Source: Kordia sp. TARA_039_SRF
Lineage (GTDB): Bacteria; Bacteroidota; Bacteroidia; Flavobacteriales; Flavobacteriaceae
NCBI GenBank assembly: GCA_006383075.2
Contig: SMNH02000003.1
Span: 1 to 36,391, forward strand
Direction: 5' to 3'
DNA: 36,391 nt
Both the position numbers and the translations under genes were made by a program. A model generated the notes under the pieces. The model saw nothing but the letters and a program-made list of their open reading frames with translations. It was not told the origin of the DNA and made no database searches. Below, piece after piece: positions 1 through 9,148 of the stretch (its first letter is position 1; every line of letters begins with the position of its first letter).

Positions 1-81
1 ACCTCTTACCATTCCGAACAGAGAAGTTAAGCCCATTAGCGCAGATGGTACTGCAGAGATGTGGGAGAGTATGTCGCCGCC
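1..81 (+). rRNA. rrf: 5S rRNA, 3' part (truncated by window start)
   Basis: The sequence contains the conserved 5S core CCGAACAGAGAAGTTAAGCCC and then the segment GATGGTACTGC ... GTGGGAGAGTATGTCGCCGCC, which forms loops D/E and the 3' strand of helix I. About 80 of the usual 110 or so bases are present and the 5' end lies outside the window. It is followed directly by a T-run and a strong hairpin, as expected for the last gene of an rRNA operon. Confidence 0.95.
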
Positions 82-92
82 TTTTTTTAATT

Positions 93-133
93 AAGTCCTT
101 ACTTGTTTAACATGACATGTAAGGACTTTTTTT
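93..133 (+). terminator. Rho-independent terminator of the rRNA operon
   Basis: A 10-bp perfect stem AAGTCCTTAC (93-102) / GTAAGGACTT (119-128) encloses a 16-nt loop and runs into a T-tract (127-133). It lies 11 bases after the 5S 3' end. Confidence 0.9.
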
Positions 134-334
134 ATCTCTGGAAATTTATGCACTTTTTTAGCTTCAGACTTTTTCATTCTTAAGAGCAACTGTTATATTT
201 CTATCTATTGTCTCAATGATGTGCGTAGATTAATTTACTTCTTCATTTAAAGGATTAATCAGCTTTATTAGGGAAGTTTTTTCAATAAAGGATAAAGCGT
301 TAAAAGGAAGGTGATAAGAATTATTAATTTTTTT
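134..334. other. AT-rich intergenic stretch, nothing recognised
   Basis: About 200 bases lie between the rRNA terminator and the terminator of the converging operon. I see no credible ORF, tRNA or repeat here. Confidence 0.6.
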
Positions 335-373
335 AAATAAAAAAAACCTCTTGAACTAATTGCTCAAGAGGTT
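335..373 (-). terminator. Terminator of the minus-strand secreted-protein operon
   Basis: The perfect 10-bp inverted repeat AACCTCTTGA (345-354) / TCAAGAGGTT (364-373), read on the minus strand, is followed by an uninterrupted T-run (the A-run at 339-346 on the plus strand). It lies about 25 bases after the stop codon of the 398-1222 gene. Confidence 0.9.
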
Positions 374-397
374 CGCGAAACAAAAAATAGAAGCTTA

Positions 398-1222
398 TTA
401 TTTTACAATAAGCTTTTTAGTAGTCTTTATATCATTTGATATAATATTGATAAGATATAAACCTGATGCAATATTGCTTACATCGATTGTGTTGTCTTGT
501 GATAGTTGCATTGTAATCTGCTTTCCTGCATTGTCAAATACTTCTATCTCAATGTCTTCAATTCCATCTGGAACTTGAATTTTTACGATATCACTTGCTG
601 GATTAGGATATAACGATACTGCAGAGAGTTCATTTTGTTCTTCCACAGATAGTGTGTTGAAATCAAACGTGCTCATTCCTGATACTGCAGAGGCATTAGG
701 ATCTACTACGTTCACAAAAGTTGTAGAACCATCGTCTACCATGTCAGCTTGCTTATATGATTTTAATGGTGTTACTGCAGTTGCTAAAGCAGAATTATTT
801 TCTAAAATATACATGGTTCCGCTGGTTGGACTTCCATTTACCGTAAATGTATATACGTTTGTATTAGTTCCATTAGAAGGAGCTGGATATGTAGCTGGAC
901 TTCCTAAAGTTTCTGTGACTAAGTATCCATCAATTGAAGGCATTCCTACATTAGTTCCATCAAAGAACGTTGCACTAGCGCCACCTCCTAAAGATGTTGT
1001 TGATCCTGTGTCTATTGTCACTCCGTCAGGCACAATGATTGTGAATCCGTAGCTTTGTACTAATGGAGCAAATGTATTTGCACTGGCATTTGGCACAGCT
1101 TGTACGGTGAAACTATAAGCACCATTGTGTTGGAATGTATAGGTGTAGCCATCTTGAGCTTTTAGCGTCATGACTGAAAGGCATATAAAACTGAATAGTA
1201 ATATCCTTATTTTATTTTTCAT
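398..1222 (-). CDS. T9SS type A sorting-domain secreted protein
   Basis: This 274-aa protein is exported and probably anchored or released at the cell surface by the type IX secretion system. It starts with a signal peptide (Lys-rich start, hydrophobic core, cleavage near ...LKAQ, residue 23). The middle (about 24-190) is Ser/Thr/Gly/Asn-rich, predicted beta and not recognised. The last ~75 residues form a por-secretion-system C-terminal domain with SLYPNPASD, the GLYLINI strand motif and the basic end KKLIVK. It is the last gene of a three-gene minus-strand operon, 4 bases after the preceding stop, with a terminator just downstream. The family assignment of the C-terminal domain is firm. The function of the mature part is unknown. 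Confidence 0.9.
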   Translation of the reverse strand: MKNKIRILLFSFICLSVMTLKAQDGYTYTFQHNGAYSFTVQAVPNASANTFAPLVQSYGFTIIVPDGVTIDTGSTTSLGGGASATFFDGTNVGMPSIDGYLVTETLGSPATYPAPSNGTNTNVYTFTVNGSPTSGTMYILENNSALATAVTPLKSYKQADMVDDGSTTFVNVVDPNASAVSGMSTFDFNTLSVEEQNELSAVSLYPNPASDIVKIQVPDGIEDIEIEVFDNAGKQITMQLSQDNTIDVSNIASGLYLINIISNDIKTTKKLIVK

Positions 1223-1226
1223 AATT

Positions 1227-2639
1227 TTAATTTTCTGGTAATTGTTCTAAAATTTGATATGTGCTAAAGTTTAGGAAGTTTCCTGGATGCGCTAATACAT
1301 TTTGTAATAGTATTGGTGTATCAGGAGTTGTTCCTGTATATTGTGTATTTCCATCCATATTGATGTCATGTGAATTATATCCAACAACAATATATGTAGG
1401 GAAATTTAAAAAATTTCCAGCATCATTTAATACTTCTGATAAAATACTAGGTGAATCTGGAGTTGTTCCAGAATACTGAATAATAGTATCACCATTTACA
1501 TTTCCTGCCCATAGCGCCATATCTCCATTTGATAATTGTACACGCGCATTTGAACCAAATGTACTTGTAGCACTATTTGCTAAATCAACATCACTTGGCG
1601 TTACTGAAAGCGGGATTACATTTGCTGTTACAGTACCTAAATGATTACGATGCTTTATAGCAACAAAGTAACTTCCTGTGATACCTCTTAAAATAACATC
1701 AGATGTTCCATCTAAGTCAACAATGTCACCATCTCTTTGTATTAATGCAGATGTTTGATCAATTACAACTGTATTATCCGAGCTGCTTCTAATTTCAATC
1801 CATACCCAATCTACAATATTGTCAGCGGCTGCTCCAGTTCCAGAGATTCCTCCATCATTAAACACGTTCGAGTCAGCTATAACATCTCCAGCATCATACG
1901 GACTTACTTTCGGAATTAAGTTTCCAGAACGTAAGTTGTCGTTCATTAAATCATCGTCAACAGGATTTAAAATAGGACCTTGTAAAAATACTTTTGCTCG
2001 TATTCGAAGATCTACTATTTGATTTGGATCTAAGAATCCATTAAACGAGTCCATGTCAAATCCGTCACCATTACTTCCTCCATATAATACAGTTAGCGAT
2101 GTATTGTCTAGTGTAGTAGCGGTTAGTAATGCTAAATCAAAACCATCGCCACTGTTACCATTATACAAAACTGCTAATTGCGTATTGTCTAATGTGGTAG
2201 CAGCGAGCAATCTGTTTGCATATCCATCACCGTTACTTCCATCGTATAAAACTGCCAATTGTGTATTGTCGAGTGTGGTAGCGGCGAGTAGTCTATTTGC
2301 ATAACCATCACCATTACTTCCATCGTATAAAACGGCTAATTGCGTATTGTCGAGCGTGGTAGCGGCAAGCAATCTATTTGCATAACCATCGCCATTACTT
2401 CCGTCATATAAAACAGCGAGCGACGTATTGTCGAGCGTGATGGCTGCAACCAATCTATTTGCATAACCATCACCATTACTTCCGTCATATATAACTTCTA
2501 AAGAGAGATTTGTAAGAGTGATGGATGAGCGACTATCCACATCAAATCCATCTCCATTAGAACCTTCATACAATTGCGCATCAACGTGCATACTATACAG
2601 GAGAGAAATAGTCAATAAGAAAAGAATTCTTTTTTTCAT
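1227..2639 (-). CDS. Exported GSNGDG-repeat protein
   Basis: This 470-aa protein begins with a signal peptide cleaved near VDAQ (residue 22). Residues 24 to about 202 are seven tandem 27-residue repeats, each opening Y-x-G-S-N-G-D-G-[YF]. Copies 3-5 are almost identical, copy 1 is divergent and copy 7 is shortened. The Gly/Asp/Asn-rich loop could bind calcium, by analogy with other Asp/Gly-rich repeats (inference). The region at about 255-350 looks like a beta-sandwich. The C-terminus has two related ~45-residue units, each with an Asn/Asp-rich loop followed by YSGTTPDSP or YTGTTPDTP and GNFLNF, resembling dockerin-like metal-binding loops. No T9SS sorting domain is visible, so it may be held by a partner encoded in the same operon. 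It starts 10 bases after the upstream stop. Confidence 0.8.
   Translation of the reverse strand: MKKRILFLLTISLLYSMHVDAQLYEGSNGDGFDVDSRSSITLTNLSLEVIYDGSNGDGYANRLVAAITLDNTSLAVLYDGSNGDGYANRLLAATTLDNTQLAVLYDGSNGDGYANRLLAATTLDNTQLAVLYDGSNGDGYANRLLAATTLDNTQLAVLYNGNSGDGFDLALLTATTLDNTSLTVLYGGSNGDGFDMDSFNGFLDPNQIVDLRIRAKVFLQGPILNPVDDDLMNDNLRSGNLIPKVSPYDAGDVIADSNVFNDGGISGTGAAADNIVDWVWIEIRSSSDNTVVIDQTSALIQRDGDIVDLDGTSDVILRGITGSYFVAIKHRNHLGTVTANVIPLSVTPSDVDLANSATSTFGSNARVQLSNGDMALWAGNVNGDTIIQYSGTTPDSPSILSEVLNDAGNFLNFPTYIVVGYNSHDINMDGNTQYTGTTPDTPILLQNVLAHPGNFLNFSTYQILEQLPEN
2034..2570 (-). repeat. Seven tandem 81-bp (27-aa) repeats
   Basis: The repeats lie inside the 1227-2639 gene. The 81-bp unit codes for a block opening YDGSNGDGYANRLLAATT. 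Copies 3-5 (2166-2408) are nearly identical at the DNA level, so they arose by recent slippage or recombination. The outer copies have diverged. Confidence 0.9.
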
Positions 2640-2649
2640 CTCCTTAGTC

Positions 2650-4122
2650 TTATGGTGCAGTTCTAACAGCTCTAAATCCTAAACGGTTATTTCCAGTACC
2701 AATAACTGATGCTCCATCAAATCTATCAGAAACTCTGATGAAATCAGATCCATTTAACCAACTTCCACCTCTATAGCTGTATCCGTCTCCAGTAGAATTA
2801 TTTGGCCAGTTAACAGCAGTTCCATTTCCTGTAGAACTGATGATTCCGTTTCCGTGAACGCCTGTAAAGTTTCTACCTTGTGAAGTTCCTACAGTAACAC
2901 AACGCTCATATAAGTTTCCAGACATTTCCATGATACCATAATACGTTCCGCCAGTTTCTTCACGGTTGTTGTTTACAGCACTTGCAGCAAAGATTCCATT
3001 ACGTAATGGACCACTAATAGTTCCGTTGGTATCTGCATAGATAGCGTTTCCAGTGTTAGTCTCAGGATTGGAAACTCGTTCACTAGAGAATCCAGAGTTT
3101 ACCAAGGTATATGCATTAGAAGCAATATTAGCACTTCCCCAAGCAAATTCTCCTGGTTTTGGAAGTACAGGTCCACGACACGCTTTTTCATATTCTAACT
3201 CTGTCATAGGGCGCATTCCTGTCCAATCCATATAGGCGTTCATGTCACCAGGACTTATGTAGCTACAAGCTCGGTCTGGTGCAGATGTGGTAGCACTGGC
3301 TGAACCACCTGTCCAAGAAATGGTATTTCGACTAACAACACCATCACTGTTTTTGTGGCTGGCATCGGTTAAATCTCTGTTTGTTTTTTGAGTTTCTGTT
3401 AAACTATTAAAAAAGCCTAGCCACTGTGCTTCTGTTACTTCATATTTCATACAGTAAAAGGCACCAAATCCTTTTGGCCATTGAATTCCTAAACTTCCTG
3501 TTTGGTCTCCACCACTAGCATTGTCTCCTGTGTAGTATAAGTTTCCAGAAGTATTGGCAATAGTGATGGCATTTTCAGAGGTAACTTGGTAAGAAGAACT
3601 TGTAGAAAAACCACCTGCATAAAATTTATTAGCTTCGCTACCTGTAGTTCCTCCTAAGTAAAAAGCACCTTCTGGCACATATACCATTTCTATGGCAAAT
3701 ACTTGAATGTCAATAATATCATCGGTATCTGTAGAACCAAAATTCCAACGTAATTGTGTATTTTGAAAGTTTACGTTTCCGCTTCCGTCAGAGGATCTGT
3801 AAATAAAAGCACCCATACCATCTGAAGTTACATCTAAGGTAGAACCCGCAGCAGCTACAGAGTTTGCCTGACTTACAATTCCGTGAGTCCAAGCACCATT
3901 ATTTACTCTATATTTTATAAATACCCAAGCTGCATCCCAGTTGGACGGTCCAGAACTGATTCTCCATGAATTTTCCCAAAAAAGATCAAATTCAACATGT
4001 ACCCAGTTTGATACTTCGTTCAAATTTTCAAGCGAGATGTTGTTCACCTGAATGTTATTTGCCTTTGTCGAATTGCTAAAGGCAAAACAAATTAGCATTA
4101 AGAATAGTGTAATTTTTTTCAT
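2650..4122 (-). CDS. Exported SUMF1/FGE-fold protein
   Basis: This 490-aa protein has a signal peptide (cleavage near STKA, residue 22). Residues 22 to about 140 form a predicted beta-sandwich rich in Trp and Asn. A formylglycine-generating-enzyme/SUMF1-type domain spans about 143-489, with entry motif MVYVPEGAFYLGG, the strand YCMKYEVTEAQW, MRPMTELEYEKACRG, and the end YRGGSWLNG ... LGFRAVR. The C-terminal region has no Cys pair like that of copper-dependent FGE, so I infer a structural, binding or nonheme-iron role rather than sulfatase activation. Such proteins are common in Bacteroidota as secreted members of repeat-protein loci. It is the first gene of the operon reading 4122 to 398. Confidence 0.85.
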   Translation of the reverse strand: MKKITLFLMLICFAFSNSTKANNIQVNNISLENLNEVSNWVHVEFDLFWENSWRISSGPSNWDAAWVFIKYRVNNGAWTHGIVSQANSVAAAGSTLDVTSDGMGAFIYRSSDGSGNVNFQNTQLRWNFGSTDTDDIIDIQVFAIEMVYVPEGAFYLGGTTGSEANKFYAGGFSTSSSYQVTSENAITIANTSGNLYYTGDNASGGDQTGSLGIQWPKGFGAFYCMKYEVTEAQWLGFFNSLTETQKTNRDLTDASHKNSDGVVSRNTISWTGGSASATTSAPDRACSYISPGDMNAYMDWTGMRPMTELEYEKACRGPVLPKPGEFAWGSANIASNAYTLVNSGFSSERVSNPETNTGNAIYADTNGTISGPLRNGIFAASAVNNNREETGGTYYGIMEMSGNLYERCVTVGTSQGRNFTGVHGNGIISSTGNGTAVNWPNNSTGDGYSYRGGSWLNGSDFIRVSDRFDGASVIGTGNNRLGFRAVRTAP

Positions 4123-4455
4123 TACTTTGATTTTGATTGTTAGTATTTGATAAATTGTATGTTATGTTTGCCTTCGCAATCATAGTTAAATTTATGGCGA
4201 TCAAAATTTGGGATGAGCTTGATAGCAGTTCAAATATATGTGAAGGAAAAGTTAAAAAGTGTAGTTTTTGTATAAATGGAAGCAAATGTTGTATAAATTG
4301 TTTTAGCTGTAAAAAAGTACAAAAAAGGTGAAAAACCCCTTGTGTGTTATCTATTTACGAAAGTAGACCGCATATACATATTTTTGAACCAATGATACGA
4401 ACTGCGTCAGAAATTAACCCGAAAAGTGTACCTTTAAACTATTAAATGAATACCT
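4123..4455. promoter_or_regulatory. Divergent promoter region between secreted-protein operon and LytTR operon
   Basis: This 333-bp gene-free stretch separates two divergent operons. On the minus strand, TATATTTG (4238-4231) matches the flavobacterial -7 consensus TAnnTTTG. On the plus strand, TATTTTTG (4379-4386) also matches and lies 70 bases before the regulator start. Neither has a clear TTG at the -33 spacing, so these are tentative. The small ORFs here (4076-4285 minus, 4137-4331 plus) are not convincing as genes. Confidence 0.4.
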
Positions 4456-5193
4456 ATGTTAAAAGCAATTTTAATTGACGATGAACCGAAAGCGCTAGAA
4501 AGTCTCTCTTGGGAGCTAGATAATTTTAGTGATGAAATTGAGATTTTAGCAAAGTTCACCGATCCAGAAGAAGCATTGATTTATATTGAAAAAGTATCGT
4601 GTGATTGCCTTTTTTTAGATATTGAAATGCCAACAATGGATGGTTTTCAGTTTTTAAATCGCTTAAAAACAAAGGATTTTGCTGTAATTATTACGACAGC
4701 CTATAATGAATATGCAATTAAAGCGTTAAAAGAAGAAGCGATTGATTATTTGTTGAAGCCAATTGATATGGACGACTTAAAAGTTGCCATTTCGAAAGTG
4801 AAAAAATACATTTCTCGAAATGATGTTTCTACGGAAAAATTTGAGCGTATTTTATCAGATTACAACAGCCGATTCAACAAAAAACGAATTACGATAAATA
4901 CAGATGGTAAACTTATTTTTCTCGATTTAGACGATTTACTTTTTGCGGAATCTGATGGAAATTACAGCACTTTGTATCTCACTAATTCCAAAAAAATAGT
5001 GCTGACGAAAAAATTAAAAGAAGTCAATACCATGTTGCCAGATGAGCGCTTTTTCCGAATCCACAATTCATACATTGTCAATTTAGACAAAATAAAAGAG
5101 TTTATAAAAGCAGATGGTTATGTCATTTTAGTATCCAATCATAAAATACCAATTTCGAGACAGCGTAAAGCCGCGTTCTTAGAAAAACTATAA
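4456..5193 (+). CDS. LytTR-family response regulator
   Basis: This 245-aa cytoplasmic transcription regulator of the LytR/AlgR type has a receiver domain at residues 1 to about 120. It carries the acidic pair D8/D9, phosphoacceptor D55 in CLFLDIEMP, the switch Thr in ITTAYNEY, and K101 in LLKPID. A LytTR DNA-binding domain covers about 138-245, with LDDLLFAESDGNYST and FFRIHNSYIVNL. It is 18 bases upstream of the histidine kinase and surely forms a two-component pair with it. Its target genes are unknown. The divergent secreted-protein operon is the nearest candidate (inference). Confidence 0.95.
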   Translation: MLKAILIDDEPKALESLSWELDNFSDEIEILAKFTDPEEALIYIEKVSCDCLFLDIEMPTMDGFQFLNRLKTKDFAVIITTAYNEYAIKALKEEAIDYLLKPIDMDDLKVAISKVKKYISRNDVSTEKFERILSDYNSRFNKKRITINTDGKLIFLDLDDLLFAESDGNYSTLYLTNSKKIVLTKKLKEVNTMLPDERFFRIHNSYIVNLDKIKEFIKADGYVILVSNHKIPISRQRKAAFLEKL

Positions 5194-5211
5194 AGAAATA
5201 ATATAAAGTGT

Positions 5212-7146
5212 ATGTATCAATTATGTAAGAATGTATTTGTTTGCGTTCTTTTCTTCTTATCTACCATTAGCTATTCACAAATAACCGATAGTGTTTTTGT
5301 GAACGATGCCAATGCACTTTTGAAAAAACAGTCTAAAGAGTATCCAAGCATAGATGAAGTTCTGAAACCATACAAGAAAGACTCGCTACAGCTGCAATAT
5401 TTAATTGATGTATATCAAAAGAATGCCTATTTAGAAGGTGAAAGCTATGTGCTGAACGCCATGGGCGAATATTGCCGAAATACCTCGCAATACGATAAAG
5501 CTATTGAATTTCACGAAGCTGCACTAACAAAAGCCGAAGCTGCCGATAACAAATTATTGCAAGTACGCGCGCTAAATATGTTGGGCGTTGTGTACCGACG
5601 CATTGATGATATTAGAAGAGCATTGGATTATCATCAAGAAGCATTAGCCTTGGCGGAAAGTATTCAAAATAAAGATACAGCTGTAAAGAAAAGTATCGCG
5701 GTTTCACTGAATAGTATGGGAAATATTTTCTTAGTGTTAGAGCAGTACGATTTAGCAGTACAACGCTTTACCAAATCTATGGAAATAGAAAAAAGCGTCG
5801 GAAATAAACTCGGATTAGCAATAAACTACCACAATATAGGATATGCCAAAGAAGCAACGGGCGATTTGGAAGGTGCGTTGGTGGATTATAAAGAGTCATT
5901 GCATTACAATAACGAAATAAACTCAGATTTAGGACGTGTGATTTGTAATAATACCATCGGACGAATTTATATCAAACAGAAAAAATACCAAGAAGCCATT
6001 GATATTATTTCTTCTACGTTGGAGCAGGCGAAAGGATTGCGCGATAAATTCCATCTTTCTAGCGTGTATACCAACTTGGGTTGGGCACATTTAGAGTTGA
6101 AAAATTATAAAAAGGCAAAAAAATATTTGAATGAAGGATTGGAAATCTCGAAAGAATACAATTTAAAAAGTTCGATTGCAGAAAACTACGGACGTTTGGC
6201 AACATTGGCTGAGCAAGAAGGAGAATACAAAAAAGCATTCGATTATCAGAAGCTTTCGTATGAATTGAACGAAGAAATTACCAACGAAAAGAATTTTAAA
6301 TACGTAAATGATTTAATCGTTAAGTATGACACGAAAAAGTTCATCAATACGCAGATTAAAAATTTAGAAAAGGAAAATGCTACAGTAAAGCAAACCTTGA
6401 AACGAAACAAAAGCATTTGGATTACCAGTAGTGTCGTGTTTGCGTTTTTGGCGATTATGATTTACATTCTCTATCGTCAGCGTTTGTTGAATAACGAAAA
6501 GAAGATTTTGACGCTGGAGCAAGACATGTTGCGCAGTCAGATGAATCCGCATTTTGTGTTTAACTCGCTTAATTCTATCAAACAATACATCATCAGTAAC
6601 GAGCAGAAAAATGCCGTTCATTACTTAAATAAGTTCGCAAAACTGATTCGTAAAATATTAGATGCTTCTCGCGTAAAAGTAGTTTCGTTAAGTGATGAAT
6701 TGGAAACGATGGATTTGTATATGAGTATTGAAAATATTCGCTTCTCGAACGAAATTAACTTTGAAGTATTGGTCGATGAAGATATCAATCTCGAACAAAT
6801 TAAAATTCCGTCATTGGTATTGCAGCCGTTTTTAGAAAATGCGTTGTGGCATGGTTTATCGTCGAAAAAAGGTGAAAAAAATATCAAACTTTCCGTCACC
6901 AAAACCCAAGATGATTTCGTGACTATTTCCATTACAGACAACGGAATTGGTAGAGAAGCTGCCGCACAAATTGCTCACAATAAAATTGTAAAACGAAAAT
7001 CTATCGGAATCGCGCTGACAAAAAACCGACTTGCTAATTTCGTCAAAGATTTCAAAAATAGTTTCACAGTTCAGTTCATGGATTTAAAAGATCAATTCGA
7101 AAATCCAAGCGGAACAGAAGTGGTGTTGAATATTCCACTTCGATAG
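5212..7146 (+). CDS. TPR-containing LytS-type sensor histidine kinase
   Basis: This 644-aa inner-membrane sensor kinase has a signal peptide (residues 1 to about 23, ending SYSQ), then an exported array of about six to seven TPR-like helical repeats (about 60-360), a short coiled coil and one membrane helix (402-423). A His_kinase-family domain (PF06580 type) follows, with phosphoacceptor H447 in the motif MNPHFVFNSLNSI. The HATPase domain shows LVLQPFLENALWHG (N box) and DNGIGREAA (G1). The TPR domain lies outside the cytoplasm and probably senses a protein or peptide ligand. It is paired with the LytTR regulator just upstream. No clear terminator is visible downstream. Confidence 0.93.
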   Translation: MYQLCKNVFVCVLFFLSTISYSQITDSVFVNDANALLKKQSKEYPSIDEVLKPYKKDSLQLQYLIDVYQKNAYLEGESYVLNAMGEYCRNTSQYDKAIEFHEAALTKAEAADNKLLQVRALNMLGVVYRRIDDIRRALDYHQEALALAESIQNKDTAVKKSIAVSLNSMGNIFLVLEQYDLAVQRFTKSMEIEKSVGNKLGLAINYHNIGYAKEATGDLEGALVDYKESLHYNNEINSDLGRVICNNTIGRIYIKQKKYQEAIDIISSTLEQAKGLRDKFHLSSVYTNLGWAHLELKNYKKAKKYLNEGLEISKEYNLKSSIAENYGRLATLAEQEGEYKKAFDYQKLSYELNEEITNEKNFKYVNDLIVKYDTKKFINTQIKNLEKENATVKQTLKRNKSIWITSSVVFAFLAIMIYILYRQRLLNNEKKILTLEQDMLRSQMNPHFVFNSLNSIKQYIISNEQKNAVHYLNKFAKLIRKILDASRVKVVSLSDELETMDLYMSIENIRFSNEINFEVLVDEDINLEQIKIPSLVLQPFLENALWHGLSSKKGEKNIKLSVTKTQDDFVTISITDNGIGREAAAQIAHNKIVKRKSIGIALTKNRLANFVKDFKNSFTVQFMDLKDQFENPSGTEVVLNIPLR

Positions 7147-7514
7147 TAGTGAGTATTGAGATTTTTTTGCTCGTTATTCGCTCGTGTTTTCTGTGAGATT
7201 CTTTACAGTATGATAGATAAAAAATCATTAGTACATTTTCAAATTATCACATTCACACATTGAAAAAAGCCGTCACTTCGAGTGTTTTTCTGTGTCATTG
7301 AGCTTGCCGAAATGCAGAAAAATGTATCGAGAAGTACTTTGAAAACGATAGTTTCTAAGCAAATCTCGATACAAATTTGTTACACAAATTCACTCGATTT
7401 GACGCGCGTAGTGTAATGAAAAAATATGTTAGGTTATAAAGACATTTCAAAAAGTCTAATTTCTAAAGCAAAGCGTTTCAAACAATCTAATTTTCTATGC
7501 GCAAAGCAAGTCTA
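7147..7514. other. Intergenic region between converging genes, holding an interspersed repeat
   Basis: This 368-bp region lies between the kinase stop and the stop of the minus-strand cassette. Its main content is the repeat at 7271-7404. No clear hairpin plus T-tract terminator was found for either flanking gene. A plus-strand ORF at 7426-7701 has no coding character and overlaps the 7515-9143 gene. Confidence 0.6.
7271..7404. repeat. Interspersed repeat, copy 1 (REP-like, inverted ends)
   Basis: The element starts CGTCACTTCGAGTG and ends CACTCGATTTGACG, which are imperfect inverted ends. Internal blocks include TCATTGAGCTTGCCGAAATG, TCGAGAAGTACTTTGAAAAC and TCTCGATACAAATTTG. The same blocks, several of them inverted, appear in the copy at 15172-15279. 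It is intergenic and palindromic, like flavobacterial REP/MITE-type elements. Confidence 0.75.
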
Positions 7515-9143
7515 CTACAAAGAATCCTTTATCATGGTCACAGAATCTCTTACAACTTCAAATTCAGTTTTTTTTCGATTAGGGAATACGACATCATCTG
7601 ATAAATTTTCAGTGATTTTCCACGTTTCGCCCAATTGGTTTACAATCTCTTCATTCCATTTGGAAGGATGTTTGGCGTCAATCCATACAACATCTTTATA
7701 GGAAACATCTACCAATGCTAAATCTGGCGTAGAACCGCCATCAAACTGGTCGCTGTTTTCACGTTTTGCAGCAATGGTACTCAACATAAACAAACGTCTT
7801 TTTCCAGCAATATCTCTGATAAAAGGTCTAAATTCAACAGGTTTGTTCACTGTCCAATCGTAATTTTTTCTCGATTCCATCACTTTTGCAGGCATTGCCG
7901 AAACACCAGCCAACCCTTCTTTTTTGCTTACATGGTCATAATAAAATACATTATCACTTCCATCAGCAGGAATAAAAACACTAATAGACAATCCTGTACG
8001 TTCGTCACCAATAGGTTCCAAGCCAAACCAATGATATAAGCCGTCGTATGCGTTATTGGCAGTTCCTTCAAACTTAAAGTCGGTCACAAACGGTTGCTGG
8101 TTTTGGTCTTCTTTTAAATCTGGTATTTTTACGGCCGTTTTCTTATTCCACGGAAGTGGATCGGTAAAACCACCTAAAAACATCATCGATTTTGCCTGAA
8201 TACGCGATACTTTTTCCGATAAGGTATTTTGACGTGTCAAATACGGATACTTTTGCACATCTTCCGCAGGAATAAAAGTTCCTTTCCCAATCAACAAACG
8301 CTCCAAATAATCGTTAAAATCGTGGTCGCCAGTTTCCAACACCATCACGCCACCGAATGTTGGATACGGAAAAAAGAAGCCTTTCCATTTGATTAAACTC
8401 ACGACTTGTACCCAATGTCCGTCGTCATTTTTCATGTAATATGCTTCGTGTGGTTCGTAATTGAACAATTGCCACGGATTGAAACGTTGCACCACCGCAT
8501 TATACGTGTTTCTACTAAACGCTAACGATTCACCAATGGAAAACGTTGCGGGAATTCTATTTTCTTTTGAAAAACGCGGAGAAGGAGACGTACTTGACAC
8601 TGAAAATAACTCTTCAATATTGTCTTTTGTACGTTGAATAAAATAATCTTTGGAAGGTTGCACAGCCATCGTCCACTGATTGCGATCGTCTACACGGACG
8701 AGTTGTGGAGGCGATACTTCTTTCGTTTCTGTAATAGATTCGTACGCCATTGTTCGGATGTTGTTGTACGGTTGAATACGCTCGTTTCTACTCAACGGAA
8801 GTTCTGCAATTTCTTGCAAATTCATATTGTTAAATACATTGTACGTTTGCATATATTCATACATGCCAACGGTAAAGAAAAAGACATAAATTAGTGCTAC
8901 AGAAGCTAATGTAACAAGGCCTCTCAAGATTTTTTTACCTGTGCTAGCAGTTTTTCGGAACCATCGCAATCCAAAAAATAAAATCACGCCGAAAAGGACT
9001 AATACAAACAAATACTTTCGTAGAAAGAGTAAAAACGGTTGATAATCGTCTCTTAAAATAAAAAGCGCACAAAAAAGTATCAATCCTAATAGGATGATGA
9101 TGAATTTTTGTTTTTTTCCACGGTTCCAATATCTTTTTAACAT
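7515..9143 (-). CDS. Membrane-anchored protein of unknown function (cassette gene 10)
   Basis: I do not recognise this 542-aa protein. Three membrane helices are visible near the N-terminus (residues 14-30, 44-62, 76-94). A large soluble region (95-542) follows, rich in aromatic residues, and probably lies outside the cytoplasm. It includes WQLFNYEPHEAYYM, FFFPYPTFGGVMVLE and DGLYHWFGLEP; no catalytic motif could be named. It is the last gene of the minus-strand cassette, 5 bases after the preceding stop, so it is co-transcribed with the small 3-TM protein. Its size and position suggest it is a major membrane component of the cassette (inference). Confidence 0.8.
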   Translation of the reverse strand: MLKRYWNRGKKQKFIIILLGLILFCALFILRDDYQPFLLFLRKYLFVLVLFGVILFFGLRWFRKTASTGKKILRGLVTLASVALIYVFFFTVGMYEYMQTYNVFNNMNLQEIAELPLSRNERIQPYNNIRTMAYESITETKEVSPPQLVRVDDRNQWTMAVQPSKDYFIQRTKDNIEELFSVSSTSPSPRFSKENRIPATFSIGESLAFSRNTYNAVVQRFNPWQLFNYEPHEAYYMKNDDGHWVQVVSLIKWKGFFFPYPTFGGVMVLETGDHDFNDYLERLLIGKGTFIPAEDVQKYPYLTRQNTLSEKVSRIQAKSMMFLGGFTDPLPWNKKTAVKIPDLKEDQNQQPFVTDFKFEGTANNAYDGLYHWFGLEPIGDERTGLSISVFIPADGSDNVFYYDHVSKKEGLAGVSAMPAKVMESRKNYDWTVNKPVEFRPFIRDIAGKRRLFMLSTIAAKRENSDQFDGGSTPDLALVDVSYKDVVWIDAKHPSKWNEEIVNQLGETWKITENLSDDVVFPNRKKTEFEVVRDSVTMIKDSL

Positions 9144-9148
9144 AGCTC

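Noticed and set aside
2034-2570. CRISPR-like periodic repeats
   Set aside because: The 81-bp period is in frame, the copies abut without unique spacers, and they encode a protein repeat.
4076-4331. Two short overlapping ORFs on opposite strands in the divergent promoter region
   Set aside because: Low-complexity composition and they overlap each other and promoter-like boxes. No sign of a real gene.
7426-7701. 91-aa plus-strand ORF
   Set aside because: It overlaps the end of the clearly coding 7515-9143 gene and has no protein-like pattern or promoter.
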